From an uncultured Tateyamaria sp. (GTDB lineage Bacteria > Pseudomonadota > Alphaproteobacteria > Rhodobacterales > Rhodobacteraceae), in the NCBI RefSeq assembly GCF_947504105.1, contig NZ_CANNGP010000001.1, forward strand, positions 186,001-250,000: 64,000 bases of DNA, written 5' to 3'. Within the stretch, counting starts at the first letter, position 1, and each line of letters begins with the position of its first letter. Shown here piece after piece: positions 28,086 through 36,928 of this stretch. The notes beneath the pieces were generated by a model. The model did no database searches. It saw only the letters and a program-made list of their open reading frames with translations, and had not been told where the DNA came from. A program made the translations under genes and the position numbers.

Positions 28086-29129
28086 ATGCCTGTGTTCTAC
28101 GGATACACCTTTGCCCTGCGCGGCATTCAAACCACCGTCAACGGGGCGGCGAACAACTACGCCTTCGCCCCCAGCGGCACCTGGAGCTACTCTGGCGACA
28201 CGACCTATTTCGTGGTGAACGAAAACGATGGTGCGACCAACTTCAATGGGGACGGTGCCAACAACGAAACCGTCCAGACCCAGGAACAGTTCGGACAGAT
28301 CGGGCAGCAAACGGTCTTTATCGACGGGACCGAACGGCAGATCATCTGGGATTACACCTTTACCGTTACGGACGGCACGACCACGTGGGAAATCGCCGTC
28401 ATCGACGTCGATCTGAACAATGACAACGACCTGAATGACGGCGTAGATGCGTCCGCCACGGACGAGGACGGGTATTACCTTGTTTTCCCTGACGGCATCC
28501 CCCCTCCGAATACGGACCTGACCATCGGCGGGATTGTCGACAACGGTGAACTGGTTCCGCATACCAGCCTAGGCGGCACAGTCGTGTGCTTTACATCCGG
28601 AATGCAGATCAACACCCCCCACGGCGCATGCGCAATCGAGGACCTGAGTGAAGGTGATCTGGTAAATACCGCTGCATCAGGCCCACAGCCCATTCTCTGG
28701 ACCGGTCAAACAACGGTCGCCGCAACAGGCGATCTGGCCCCCGTCGTGATCTCTGCCGGGACTTTGGGCAACGACCGCGATCTGATCGTGTCGCCGCAAC
28801 ATGCAATCTTGCTGAGTGACTGGCGGGCAGAGCTTCTGTTCGGTCAGGATGAGGTTCTGGTCCGGGCAAAGGACCTGCTGTGCATGGACGGAGTCTATTG
28901 CAAGACAGGAGGGTGCGTGACCTACCATCACATCCTCTTGGAAGAGCACAACGTCGTGCAATCATACGGAATCTGGAGCGAAACACTCTACCCCGGCTCG
29001 ATCGCCATGGGCGCTGTCGGCGACCATGCCCGCTTGGAAATTGAAACCCTGTTCCCGGATCTTGCCAGTTACGGCCCGATGTGCGCGCCGTGCCTGAAAG
29101 GGTACGAAGCGCATCTGCTCGCGGCCTAG
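28086..29129 (+). CDS. Hint-domain protein with beta-rich N-terminus
   Basis: This 347-residue protein has an N-terminal region rich in N, D, T and G (residues 1 to about 160), likely extracellular. A Hedgehog/Intein-type domain follows. Splice Cys C168 is in VVCFTSGMQINTPHG, then AIEDLSEGDLV, LVPQPILWTGQTTV-like and LIVSPQHAILLSDW with the conserved His. Such proteins are abundant in roseobacters and may self-cleave or cross-link after secretion. ATG at 28086 is preferred over an upstream TTG at 28068. Its stop overlaps the convergent DUF815 stop at CTAG. Confidence 0.82.
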   Translation: MPVFYGYTFALRGIQTTVNGAANNYAFAPSGTWSYSGDTTYFVVNENDGATNFNGDGANNETVQTQEQFGQIGQQTVFIDGTERQIIWDYTFTVTDGTTTWEIAVIDVDLNNDNDLNDGVDASATDEDGYYLVFPDGIPPPNTDLTIGGIVDNGELVPHTSLGGTVVCFTSGMQINTPHGACAIEDLSEGDLVNTAASGPQPILWTGQTTVAATGDLAPVVISAGTLGNDRDLIVSPQHAILLSDWRAELLFGQDEVLVRAKDLLCMDGVYCKTGGCVTYHHILLEEHNVVQSYGIWSETLYPGSIAMGAVGDHARLEIETLFPDLASYGPMCAPCLKGYEAHLLAA

Positions 29130-29968
29130 AGCCTGACGCCCCGTCGCCCTGCCAGATCACAGAAGTACTGCCACGCCACACGCCCCGATCTGGACCCGCG
29201 TGTGGCCTGCCACTCGATAGCCTCGGCCCACAGGGTATCCTGATCAACCGTGACGCCATAAGCGGCACAATACCCCCGGATCATCGCCAGATACTGATCC
29301 TGATCGCAGGCATGGAAGCCAAGCCACAAGCCGAACCTGTCGGACAGGCTCACCTTTTCCTCGACCGCTTCGGACGGATTGATGGCACTGCCGCGTTCGT
29401 TCTCGATCATGTCGCGGGGCATCAGATGGCGACGGTTCGACGTGGCATAGAGGATCACATTGTCCGGTCGCCCTTCGATTCCGCCATCCAGCACGGCCTT
29501 GAGCGATTTGTAGTGCTGGTCGTCGTGGCTAAAGCTCAGGTCATCGCAAAACAGGATAAAGCGCGCATCCGGCGCTTGGCGCAAGACATTCAGCAAACGG
29601 CCAACCGAAGGCAGGTCTTCTCGGTGCAATTCAACAATCTTCATTTTCTGATGCTCTACCTCAAGCGCACCATGTATTGCCTTGACAAGGCTTGATTTTC
29701 CCATTCCGCGCGCGCCCCATAACAGCGCATTGTTCGCGGGCAGGCCTTGGGCAAATTGCCGTGTGTTGGCAAGCAGTGTGTCGCGGGACCGATCCACGCC
29801 CAACAGCAAGTCCAGTGGCACGCGTGACACCTGCGTGACGGGCTCCAATCTGTCCGGCCCTGTCTGCCAGACAAAGGCAGATGCCGCATCAAAATCGGGG
29901 GTTTCCAACGGCGCAGGAGACATCCGCTCAAGCGCCGCTGCAATGCGGTCCATGGGGTCGTCGATCAC
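29126..29968 (-). CDS. DUF815 family ATPase (GTG start)
   Basis: A 280-residue AAA-type ATPase: Walker A LLWGARGMGKSSLVKAIH, Walker B FILFCDDLSF, and ATSNRRHLMPRDMIEN. The GTG start overlaps the tatC stop (GTGA) and has GAGGAA about 8 bases upstream; an ATG at 29953 would lose five residues. Function of DUF815 is unknown, but coupling to tatC suggests co-expression with Tat export. Confidence 0.85.
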   Translation of the reverse strand: MIDDPMDRIAAALERMSPAPLETPDFDAASAFVWQTGPDRLEPVTQVSRVPLDLLLGVDRSRDTLLANTRQFAQGLPANNALLWGARGMGKSSLVKAIHGALEVEHQKMKIVELHREDLPSVGRLLNVLRQAPDARFILFCDDLSFSHDDQHYKSLKAVLDGGIEGRPDNVILYATSNRRHLMPRDMIENERGSAINPSEAVEEKVSLSDRFGLWLGFHACDQDQYLAMIRGYCAAYGVTVDQDTLWAEAIEWQATRGSRSGRVAWQYFCDLAGRRGVRL

Positions 29969-30894
29969 TTCAGATCTTCCTCGGGCATGTCACCAAGGTC
30001 ATCCTCGTCGTCAAAGTATCCTTCTTCACGCAGCTGCGCGTCGCGCTTCTTCTCGACACGCCGGACCAGCCAGATCGACACCTCGTACAGACCGTACACA
30101 ACCGTAAACAGGATCAACTGCGTGATGACGTCGGGTGGTGTAACCACAGCGGCCAGCACAAGGATGCCAACCATCGCATATTTGCGCACGTTGCCCAGCC
30201 CCTCGGAACTGACAAGCCCCGCTTTACCCATGAGGGTCAACAGCACCGGAAGCTGAAAGCACAAGCCGAAGGCCATGATGAACTTCAACGTGATATCAAG
30301 GCTCTCGTTGACCTTCCCGAAAAAGGTGATTGTCGGACCTTCGGTCGCTGCATCGGGCGTAATCACGGCACCGTCGGGCAGGTTTTCCGGGTTGCCAAAC
30401 ACAATCGCCAGAACCGATGACACATCAGCAAAACCCAGGAAAAACGCCATCGCCAGCGGTGTCACCACAAACTGCGCAAAGCTTGCGCCCAGAAGGAACA
30501 TGACCGGTGACGCGATCAGAAACGGCAGGAACGCGTTCTTTTCTTGCCGGTAAAGCCCCGGCGCCACGAACCGCCACATCTGAAAACCAATGACCGGAAA
30601 GGCCAGCGCAAACCCGAACACCATCGAGATGCGGAACAGCGTGAACAGATACTCTTGGGGCGACGTGTATTGCAGCGTGGGCGACGGGTCGCCCAGATCG
30701 CGCAATGTGTCGACGATCGGCTCCATCAGGAAGTTCAGTACGTGGACCGCGATGAACTCACCCTGGATGGGGATAAAGAACACCGTAATCGCAATGATGA
30801 ACGCAATCACCGACCGGATCAGCCGCGTGCGCAGCTCGGCCAGGTGTTCGATCAGTGGCGCAGTGCTGTCGTCGATGTTTTCGGTCTGGCTCAT
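29965..30894 (-). CDS. tatC: Sec-independent protein translocase TatC
   Basis: A 309-residue six-helix membrane protein, the receptor for twin-arginine signal peptides. The N-terminal APLIEHLAELRTRLIRSV is the conserved TatC cytoplasmic start. A longer periplasmic loop near residues 155-185 (GNPENLPDGAVITPDAATE) and an acidic C-terminal tail are seen in alphaproteobacterial forms. It follows tatB with no gap. Confidence 0.96.
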   Translation of the reverse strand: MSQTENIDDSTAPLIEHLAELRTRLIRSVIAFIIAITVFFIPIQGEFIAVHVLNFLMEPIVDTLRDLGDPSPTLQYTSPQEYLFTLFRISMVFGFALAFPVIGFQMWRFVAPGLYRQEKNAFLPFLIASPVMFLLGASFAQFVVTPLAMAFFLGFADVSSVLAIVFGNPENLPDGAVITPDAATEGPTITFFGKVNESLDITLKFIMAFGLCFQLPVLLTLMGKAGLVSSEGLGNVRKYAMVGILVLAAVVTPPDVITQLILFTVVYGLYEVSIWLVRRVEKKRDAQLREEGYFDDEDDLGDMPEEDLK

Positions 30895-31350
30895 CTAGCT
30901 CTCTTTCGGCGCCTGTGCTTCAAGTTCTTCCGCCTTTTTCAACGCGTCAGCAGCCTCCTGAGCCTTGCGCTCAGCCTGTGCACGGGCAGTGGCAGCCTGT
31001 ATCTTGCGCGCGTTCTCGGCCCGCTCGGCCTTGTCCGCCGCCAGCTTTCCTGTCTCGCTTTCAGGATCAAGGTCCGTCAAGGATGATGTCACATCGCGCG
31101 CCGCATCCCTCACACCGTCCATCGCACTACCAACCGGATTGGTCGCAGTCTTGATCGTACGCTGGATGTCCTTGACGCCCGCCTCGTCCGCGGCCTGGTT
31201 CATAGCCGTCGAAAACTCGCGCGCCATGCCCCGCGCCTTGCCGACAAAGCGGCCGACATTGCGAAACACCATTGGCAGGTCCTTGGGGCCAATGACGATC
31301 AGCGCCACGATCCCGATGACCAGCAATTCCGCCAGCCCAAGGTCAAACAT
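30895..31350 (-). CDS. tatB: Sec-independent protein translocase TatB
   Basis: A 151-residue protein with one N-terminal membrane helix ([20 protein letters not shown]), the TatB hinge PKDLP and an amphipathic helix. A long Ala/Lys/Glu-rich helical tail follows, longer than in TatA. It forms the receptor complex with TatC. It lies 3 bp after tatA and directly abuts tatC. Confidence 0.94.
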   Translation of the reverse strand: MFDLGLAELLVIGIVALIVIGPKDLPMVFRNVGRFVGKARGMAREFSTAMNQAADEAGVKDIQRTIKTATNPVGSAMDGVRDAARDVTSSLTDLDPESETGKLAADKAERAENARKIQAATARAQAERKAQEAADALKKAEELEAQAPKES

Positions 31351-31353
31351 GGA

Positions 31354-31572
31354 TCAGACCTTGTCTTTTTCGGACTCGGGCGTAATGTCCTTGGCCTCAT
31401 CGGCTTGCGCCGCTTCCAGCTCTTCCTTGCCTTCGTTGATGCCCTTCTTGAAGCTGGTGATGCCCTTGCCGACCTCACCCATCAGGCTTGAAATCTTGCC
31501 CCGGCCAAACAGCACCAGCACCACAACGGCGATCAGCAGCAGGCCCGGAAGTCCAATGTTTCCAATTCCCAT
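31354..31572 (-). CDS. tatA: Sec-independent protein translocase TatA
   Basis: A 72-residue protein with the TatA membrane helix and hinge, LLLIAVVVLVLFGRGKISSL, followed by the amphipathic MGEVGKGITSFKKGI and an acidic tail. TatA oligomers form the passage for folded proteins. The ATG at 31572 gives the canonical short N-terminus; longer in-frame readings up to 31716 add unconserved residues. Confidence 0.95.
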   Translation of the reverse strand: MGIGNIGLPGLLLIAVVVLVLFGRGKISSLMGEVGKGITSFKKGINEGKEELEAAQADEAKDITPESEKDKV

Positions 31573-31784
31573 GGTGTCTCTCCCATCTCTGGCGACGGAA
31601 TGCCGCCTGTCGGTTAGTGTTCTATGGTTTTGCCGCAGTTGCGAAAAGGCTGACAGCCGACTTGACGGTAACGAAGACGCAAAATCCGAAAGAAAATTCC
31701 TGTGGCTTGCAGCCAACTGACAAGTTAATGTCAGTTGGCCAACCTTAAACCCGGCGCATCACCGCTCGAACACAGGAGATATCG

Positions 31785-32159
31785 ATGCGCACATCTATGA
31801 CCACCCTCTTTGCACCTGCCATTGCCCACGCAACCGCAGGAGAAGGCACAGCCGGCGCTCAGCCTGTCGCCGAAATCGTAACATTCCGGCTGGTCGACGG
31901 CACCGATCCGGCGTCTTTCATCTCTGCCGCAGATGGCATGGGCCCCTTTCTGCGCAGCACCGGCGCAATGATCACACGCACACTGTCGTCTGACGAAAAC
32001 GGTCTCTGGACGGACCATATCACCTGGACATCCCTCGAAGCAGCCAAAACGGCTGCAAACGAAATGTTCCAGCGGCCCGAAGCGCAGCCCGTCATGTCGA
32101 TGATCGATCATGACAGCATCGACATGCGCCACGCCCCCATTTATTTGCAACAGGAGTAG
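31785..32159 (+). CDS. small ABM-like (dimeric alpha/beta barrel) protein
   Basis: A 124-residue protein. After a short Ala-rich start, VAEIVTFRLVDGTDPASFISA resembles the first strand-helix of antibiotic-biosynthesis-monooxygenase-type ferredoxin-like folds, and TDHITWTSLEAAKTAA the later half. It lies one base before the WYL regulator gene, so the two are probably co-expressed and divergent from tatA. Assignment is by eye. Confidence 0.6.
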   Translation: MRTSMTTLFAPAIAHATAGEGTAGAQPVAEIVTFRLVDGTDPASFISAADGMGPFLRSTGAMITRTLSSDENGLWTDHITWTSLEAAKTAANEMFQRPEAQPVMSMIDHDSIDMRHAPIYLQQE

Positions 32160-32160
32160 C

Positions 32161-32832
32161 ATGCGCCGCACCGACCGCCTTTTTGACATCATCCAGATCC
32201 TGCGCGACGGCAAGTTGCACAAGGCGCAGGAGATCGCGGATGTCTGCGAGGTGTCGGTGCGCACCATCTACCGCGACATGGACACGCTGGTGGCCTCCGG
32301 CGTGCCCGTGCAGGGTGAACGCGGCGTGGGCTACATGATCACCGAAGCGATCAGCCTGCCGCCGCTCACCCTCACGACCGAAGAGCTTGAGGCGCTGAAC
32401 CTCGGCATGGCGATTGTGGCAGAAGCGGCGGATGACACGCTCAAATCCGCGGCGCGCACGCTGGCTGACAAGATCGACGCCGTTCTGCCCGAACGGACCG
32501 TGGCCGAAGCCGACAAGTGGAAGTTTGCAGTCTACCCCTTTGCCGACGCAGTGCGTGGCTTTGCCCAGATGCCCACGCTACGCGCCGCGATCCGTGCCAA
32601 GCAGAAGCTGAAGCTAACCTATAACTCCAAAGGCGACCGGATCAGCACCCGCACCATCCGCCCATTGCACATGGAATACTGGGGCCGCGTGTGGACACTG
32701 ACCTCGTGGTGCGAGCTACGCGAAGACTTCCGCGTCTTCCGCGTTGACCTGATCCAGTCGGCCGAGGCACTGCCGGAAATGTTCGTGGATGAACCTGGCA
32801 AACGCCTGTCAGATTACGACCCGAACCTGTGA
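32161..32832 (+). CDS. YafY-type transcriptional regulator (HTH + WYL)
   Basis: A 223-residue DNA-binding regulator. The N-terminal HTH_11 domain runs MRRTDRLFDIIQILRDGK, then AQEIADVCEVSVRTIYRDMD. The C-terminal WYL domain has LTYNSKGDRISTRTIRPLH and the WTLTSWCELREDFRVFRVD block. GGAG before the ATG decides the start; a longer reading would overlap the ABM-like gene. WYL domains sense nucleic-acid or small ligands; the target genes, perhaps its partner just upstream, are unknown. Confidence 0.88.
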   Translation: MRRTDRLFDIIQILRDGKLHKAQEIADVCEVSVRTIYRDMDTLVASGVPVQGERGVGYMITEAISLPPLTLTTEELEALNLGMAIVAEAADDTLKSAARTLADKIDAVLPERTVAEADKWKFAVYPFADAVRGFAQMPTLRAAIRAKQKLKLTYNSKGDRISTRTIRPLHMEYWGRVWTLTSWCELREDFRVFRVDLIQSAEALPEMFVDEPGKRLSDYDPNL

Positions 32833-32843
32833 CGCACGCCACC

Positions 32844-32864
32844 AGATTTTTCTCAGAAAAATCT
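32844..32864. repeat. AGATTTTTC/GAAAAATCT hairpin, copy 2 (terminator-like)
   Basis: A perfect 9-bp inverted repeat with loop TCA lies between the convergent WYL regulator and Lin0512 genes. Its arms are identical to the copy at 694-715 and only the loop differs. Position and A/T-rich arms suit a bidirectional terminator. Confidence 0.6.
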
Positions 32865-33202
32865 CAACCGCGCACCGGCAGGAACACTTCGATGGCCGCG
32901 ACAGCCATCACGGCGACGTCGTCAGCCACAGGCACATCCAGCCCACCCTGCTCTGCGACCACATCGACAGACCCATAGGGCAGCAAACCTGCGATCACAT
33001 CCACATCCACGGCCTCGGGACGTGGCACAGCCACATGCACCACAATGCGCATCGTCTCGCGGTCCACACCCAATGTGCCAAAGATCGGCAAGGACGCGCC
33101 CTGCAGCGCCTGCTCCACCGCGCGCTTCGCCGCCTTCGTGTCATCACGGCCATGCAGGTCCACGCCCTGCGCCATCTCGATGATCAATCGTTGCTCAGGC
33201 AT
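32864..33202 (-). CDS. Lin0512 family protein, second copy
   Basis: A 112-residue protein of the Lin0512 family (unknown function). RLIIEMAQGVDLHGRDDTKA, VHVAVPRPEAVDVD and LLPYGSVDVVAEQGGLDV align with the neighbouring gene product, so the two are tandem paralogues. It overlaps the first copy by a few bases. The pair follows an orphan ABC ATPase; a heteromeric complex is possible. Confidence 0.8.
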   Translation of the reverse strand: MPEQRLIIEMAQGVDLHGRDDTKAAKRAVEQALQGASLPIFGTLGVDRETMRIVVHVAVPRPEAVDVDVIAGLLPYGSVDVVAEQGGLDVPVADDVAVMAVAAIEVFLPVRG

Positions 33203-33542
33203 TTGGAACCTCCACCGACACGATCAACGCGGCCTGTGCCATCACCGTCGGATTTCCCGTGCCTTCGGGCCGCGCAACGTCAAGGCCCCCCTGTTCAACC
33301 ACGAACGAGGTCTCGCCATAAGGAAACACGTCGGCCAGCACAGCCGTGTCCACCAGCTCCGGCTTGGCGCACCCGATATGCACCTTGATCCGCATATCCT
33401 CTTTGCCAACGCCCATGTATTCGGCCAAGTTGATCGAATTGCGCCACAACGCCGCGCGCACAGCCCGCGCCGCCGCCTCGGTATAGCTGCCCCGGCGCAG
33501 GGACGTGCCCAGGCCGAACTCCACAATCATCGGCCCGCTCAT
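33195..33542 (-). CDS. Lin0512 family protein, first copy
   Basis: A 115-residue Lin0512-family protein: MIVEFGLGTSLRRGSYTEAA, VHIGCAKPELVDTAV and VFPYGETSFVVEQGGLDVA. ATG at 33542 overlaps the ABC ATPase stop (ATGA), so translation is coupled. A longer reading to 33599 would lie inside the ATPase gene. Function is unknown. Confidence 0.8.
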   Translation of the reverse strand: MSGPMIVEFGLGTSLRRGSYTEAAARAVRAALWRNSINLAEYMGVGKEDMRIKVHIGCAKPELVDTAVLADVFPYGETSFVVEQGGLDVARPEGTGNPTVMAQAALIVSVEVPNA

Positions 33543-34627
33543 TCCGCCGCCTCCGCACTTGGAAATACATAGCATTTGTCGCGCCGGACGCGCAGCCACA
33601 TCACGGTATCGGGTTGCGGCAGAAACACGCCCGGCACGGTGCTCTTGATCTGGGCAACCCCGTCATCCAGACGAAACTCCACAAGGCTCTCATTGCCCAT
33701 GAACCGCGCCCGCACCACATGGGCCCGCGCCGCCGTCCCCTCCGTCGCTGTCGGACTGGGACCAATCCCCGCTCGGTCGAAGTCGATCTTCACATGCTGA
33801 GGGCGAAAAACGATATCCACCTGCGTGCCATCCGCCACACCCGGGGCCAAGAAGTGACCAAAGGGCGTTATCGCCAAGGCCCCTTCCACAACGGACCGCA
33901 ACCTGTTGGCATCGCTGAAAAATGCAACAGACGCGCGGTCCACTGGACGGGTATAAACATTATACGGTGCACCCTGCTGCACGATATGACCATCCCGCAT
34001 CAGGGCAATCTCATCGGCCATGCGCATGGCCTCTTCCGGCTCATGCGTGACCAACAAAACGCCGGTATCCTCTTCCTTGAGGATCGCCAAAGTCTCGTCC
34101 CGAATACCGTCGCGCAACCGATTGTCGAGGCCGGAAAACGGCTCGTCCATCAGCATGATGCGCGGACGCGGCGCCAAAGCACGGGCCAATGCGATGCGCT
34201 GCTGCTCGCCCCCCGACAACTGGTGCGGATACATGTCGATGAAGCGCGACATGCGCACCCGCTCCAACATCTCCACCACACGCGCGCGCTTTTCGTCACG
34301 ACTGCCCGACAGGCCATAGGCGATATTGCCCTCAACGCTCAGATGCGGGAAAAGGGCAAAGTCCTGAAACATCAAGCCAATCTCGCGCCGTTCAGGCGGC
34401 ACACGAAACCGCGTGTCACAGATCAGCTTGCCATCGACATAGATCTCACCCGAATCCTGCATCTCGACCCCGGCAATCATGCGCAGGGTCGTCGACTTGC
34501 CACACCCGGAGGGTCCCAACAGGCACGTCACCTGCCCAGGCTGGATCGACAGGCTCACCCCATCGACCACACGCCGCCCTCCAAAGCTGCGCACAAGATT
34601 GCGAATTTCCAGCCGAGGTGCAGTCAC
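33539..34627 (-). CDS. ABC transporter ATP-binding protein (FbpC/PotA-like), orphan
   Basis: A 362-residue importer-type ATPase. Walker A is GPSGCGKSTTLRMIAG, the signature is LSGGEQQRIALARAL, Walker B is RIMLMDEPFSGLD, then VTHEPEEAMRMAD, and a C-terminal TOBE-like region. No permease or binding-protein gene is nearby. The GTG at 34627 has GGGGA a few bases upstream; a TTG at 34648 is less likely. An SSS symporter gene lies upstream on the same strand and Lin0512 genes downstream. Confidence 0.85.
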   Translation of the reverse strand: MTAPRLEIRNLVRSFGGRRVVDGVSLSIQPGQVTCLLGPSGCGKSTTLRMIAGVEMQDSGEIYVDGKLICDTRFRVPPERREIGLMFQDFALFPHLSVEGNIAYGLSGSRDEKRARVVEMLERVRMSRFIDMYPHQLSGGEQQRIALARALAPRPRIMLMDEPFSGLDNRLRDGIRDETLAILKEEDTGVLLVTHEPEEAMRMADEIALMRDGHIVQQGAPYNVYTRPVDRASVAFFSDANRLRSVVEGALAITPFGHFLAPGVADGTQVDIVFRPQHVKIDFDRAGIGPSPTATEGTAARAHVVRARFMGNESLVEFRLDDGVAQIKSTVPGVFLPQPDTVMWLRVRRDKCYVFPSAEAAE

Positions 34628-34663
34628 GGCGTCCCCATACCCGATCAAAACAGTCGGGACGTA

Positions 34664-36010
34664 TCAGTCCCGGCGCGCGCCCGCAAGCACTGCCGCAAAG
34701 CCGGCGACCAGAACGAAAACACAAATCACCAGCAATTGCTCGTACTTATGGCCTTCCGGTAAGACGGAAGAAAAGACAGGCCACGCGCGCCCGAAATAGG
34801 CCAAGGCCCCAAGCATGGCAGCGGCAAAGGCGGCCAGGTAAGACCACGTCGGCACGCGCAGGCCCATGACCAGACCCACGATCAGCACCGGTGTCAGGAA
34901 CATTGATGCCGTGCCACTGACGGCCACGGCATCAAACAGCGTTGCATTGCCCCAAAGGGTCAATACTGCGCCCAACACCATGAACACGACCATTACGACC
35001 CGCCCGGCCATCAGCGTACGCGGGACCAGCGCCAACTCCTCAACCACCAACCGGGTCGCAGAGGACAAGGCTGAATCCAGCGTCGACAGCGCCGACACAA
35101 GCAGCGACAGCATCAAAAGGGCAAAGACCCACACCGGGAACATCACACCCCACGTTCCAATCAGCTCGCTCTCATACTCTGCTCCAACAAGGCTTGCCTG
35201 AATGCCAAAGAACCCGAACCCGATGATGCAGAACGTGGATAGCCAAAACGCATGCAGGAACGACCGACGTGTCGTCTCCTCATCCGCGATGAACCCCCGG
35301 TCCATCATCACTGGATCATGGGCGGGATAGGAAAACACCTGCAGCGCCGCAACCACCAGCAACACCCAGCCGTTCCAGGCTCCCGCCGTCCCCGGAGCGG
35401 TCAGCACTGCACCCAACGAAAAGCCCGGGCTCAGCACGAGATACAGCAAGGCAACACCAAAAACGCCAAGGAAGACGGACATCTGAAGCACGTCGGTGCG
35501 CAGGGCCGCGCTCAATCCGCCCCACGCGGAATAGGCAAGCCCGACCACGGCCACGATCAGGATCGCCCAAGTGTCACTGCCCTCGATCACGGCACTGGCA
35601 ATCAACCCGACAACCAGCAGATTGGCAAATACTTCGGACAGCAGACGCAGGGCGATAACCATGTTATAGGCTCCGGTCCCGCGCACTCCGAACCGTTCCT
35701 GCAACCAGTCCTGCACAGAAGCTGCGCCACGCGCGCGCAAGCGGGCCACGATGAAACCACCAGTCAGGAAGCTGCCATAGTAGGCCGCGTAAGCCAGCGT
35801 ACCTGCAATGCCGTAGAAATAGCCAAGGATCGCGGCATTCATCAAACTGCGAGCAAAAATCCACGTGGTGACCTGGCTTAGCACCAGAACCCACAGCCCC
35901 GGGGCTTGCCCCGCCACCTGGCCCGCATAAAACCCCTCGATCGACACGCGGCGCGGCGCCGCCACCACGCTTGCCCCGATCAAAACAACGAACAGGGCAA
36001 GTGGGGTCAT
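34664..36010 (-). CDS. sodium:solute symporter family protein
   Basis: A 448-residue membrane protein with about 12-13 hydrophobic segments and SSS-type features: FFAR-like WIFARSLMNAA, GGFIVARLRARGAASVQDWL, WGGLSAALRTDVLQM and LLVSALSTLDSALSSATRL. The start ATG at 36010 has GAAAGG upstream; the open frame runs much further back but without conserved sequence. The substrate is unknown. It is 36 bp before the orphan ABC ATPase gene. Confidence 0.85.
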   Translation of the reverse strand: MTPLALFVVLIGASVVAAPRRVSIEGFYAGQVAGQAPGLWVLVLSQVTTWIFARSLMNAAILGYFYGIAGTLAYAAYYGSFLTGGFIVARLRARGAASVQDWLQERFGVRGTGAYNMVIALRLLSEVFANLLVVGLIASAVIEGSDTWAILIVAVVGLAYSAWGGLSAALRTDVLQMSVFLGVFGVALLYLVLSPGFSLGAVLTAPGTAGAWNGWVLLVVAALQVFSYPAHDPVMMDRGFIADEETTRRSFLHAFWLSTFCIIGFGFFGIQASLVGAEYESELIGTWGVMFPVWVFALLMLSLLVSALSTLDSALSSATRLVVEELALVPRTLMAGRVVMVVFMVLGAVLTLWGNATLFDAVAVSGTASMFLTPVLIVGLVMGLRVPTWSYLAAFAAAMLGALAYFGRAWPVFSSVLPEGHKYEQLLVICVFVLVAGFAAVLAGARRD

Positions 36011-36381
36011 GTAAGGGCCTTTCGGTGTGTGTTTACCGGCACCTAACAGGCGCGATCGGGCCCATCCAGCCCGCCTGACATATTTGTGAACCGCTCGGTT
36101 CCCCATGTGATCCCGGCGGGTCCCGCTTCCGTCACGCCGCATCCCCTGGAACAGGTAGCTGTCGAGTCGAAGACGTCCTAGCGCGCTTGTAGTTAGAGAC
36201 AGAAAAGAGCCCAAATTACGGTATTTGGGCCCATGCCAATGTCTGCTCTCGCTGTTTAACGGAAGCCGAGGTTTCGGCAACTTCCCGCAGGTGCAAGGGC
36301 GAACGTGCGCTACCCCGCCTGTCGGCCAATTGAAAGGTACCGACACGGGTGCGACACTTTTTGGCGTTGGGGGTGAATGCC
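36011..36381. other. 371-bp gap upstream of the DUF6404 gene
   Basis: No gene is seen. The gap contains a perfect hairpin, GCCCAAAT-TACGGT-ATTTGGGC at 36209-36230, a candidate terminator or operator. GC content starts to fall on its right side, and the following 1.4 kb is clearly lower in GC than the flanks. Confidence 0.5.
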
Positions 36382-36732
36382 ATGTCTGACTATCAGCGCC
36401 GTTTTGAAGCGGCAAAGAGCGAACTCGACGAAGCGGGGGTTTGGCCGTCCAATGCGGTCCCACCCTACATTCGGTTTCTGCGTATGTTGGGTTTGAAACC
36501 TGTGCTGCCTCACTACAGCCCCCTCTGGCGTAGCTTCTTGGGCCAGAGTTCTTTCTTCATCATATCGATTGTGGTGATATCGACTTTGCCGGGCGGCATA
36601 CCTGAGGGTAGATCCACAACCGAATTCTGGACGACAACGGTTTTGATAGGATCGGTGTTGGGTGCCATCATGTTGGCCTACTATGCCTTTACACGCCGGA
36701 AAAATACCTTGAGCCGCTGGGCAGACCTGTAA
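36382..36732 (+). CDS. DUF6404-like small membrane protein
   Basis: A 116-residue protein. The soluble N-terminus YQRRFEAAKSELDEAGVW, with NAVPPYIRFLRMLGLKPVLP, is followed by two membrane segments (FFIISIVVISTLPGG and TTVLIGSVLGAIMLAYYAF). This matches my recollection of DUF6404. ATG at 36382 is chosen because it begins the conserved part; ATG at 36349 adds 11 residues. It sits at the left of a low-GC patch, so it may have been acquired. Confidence 0.65.
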   Translation: MSDYQRRFEAAKSELDEAGVWPSNAVPPYIRFLRMLGLKPVLPHYSPLWRSFLGQSSFFIISIVVISTLPGGIPEGRSTTEFWTTTVLIGSVLGAIMLAYYAFTRRKNTLSRWADL

Positions 36733-36928
36733 ACGGATAGGGTGCGAGGAGAGCAGTTCCAAAGCTTGCTTATGTCGGAGCAGTTAAGGTCTGCTTAGCA
36801 ATGCTCTGAAGACTCATGGCACGCTTTGCTTTCTCGCGTGCCCGTCAATACAATGCAGCGCGTGTCTGTTCGAGCCCCAGGGCCGTAGTGACGGTTGCAG
36901 CGAATGGCCACTCGTAAGGTATTGGGGC

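Noticed and set aside
34664..36463. A 599-residue reading of the SSS symporter
   Set aside because: Residues before the ATG at 36010 have no membrane pattern and cross a hairpin; the good ribosome site is at 36010.
36310..36762. An open frame on the minus strand across the DUF6404 gene
   Set aside because: It overlaps a better-supported gene on the plus strand and shows no recognisable protein pattern.
36721..36794. 8-bp inverted repeat GCAGACCT/AGGTCTGC with 58-bp spacer
   Set aside because: Short with a long spacer; likely chance.
36840..36900. A GTTCGAGCCC stretch resembling a tRNA T-loop
   Set aside because: No acceptor, D or anticodon stems can be formed around it.
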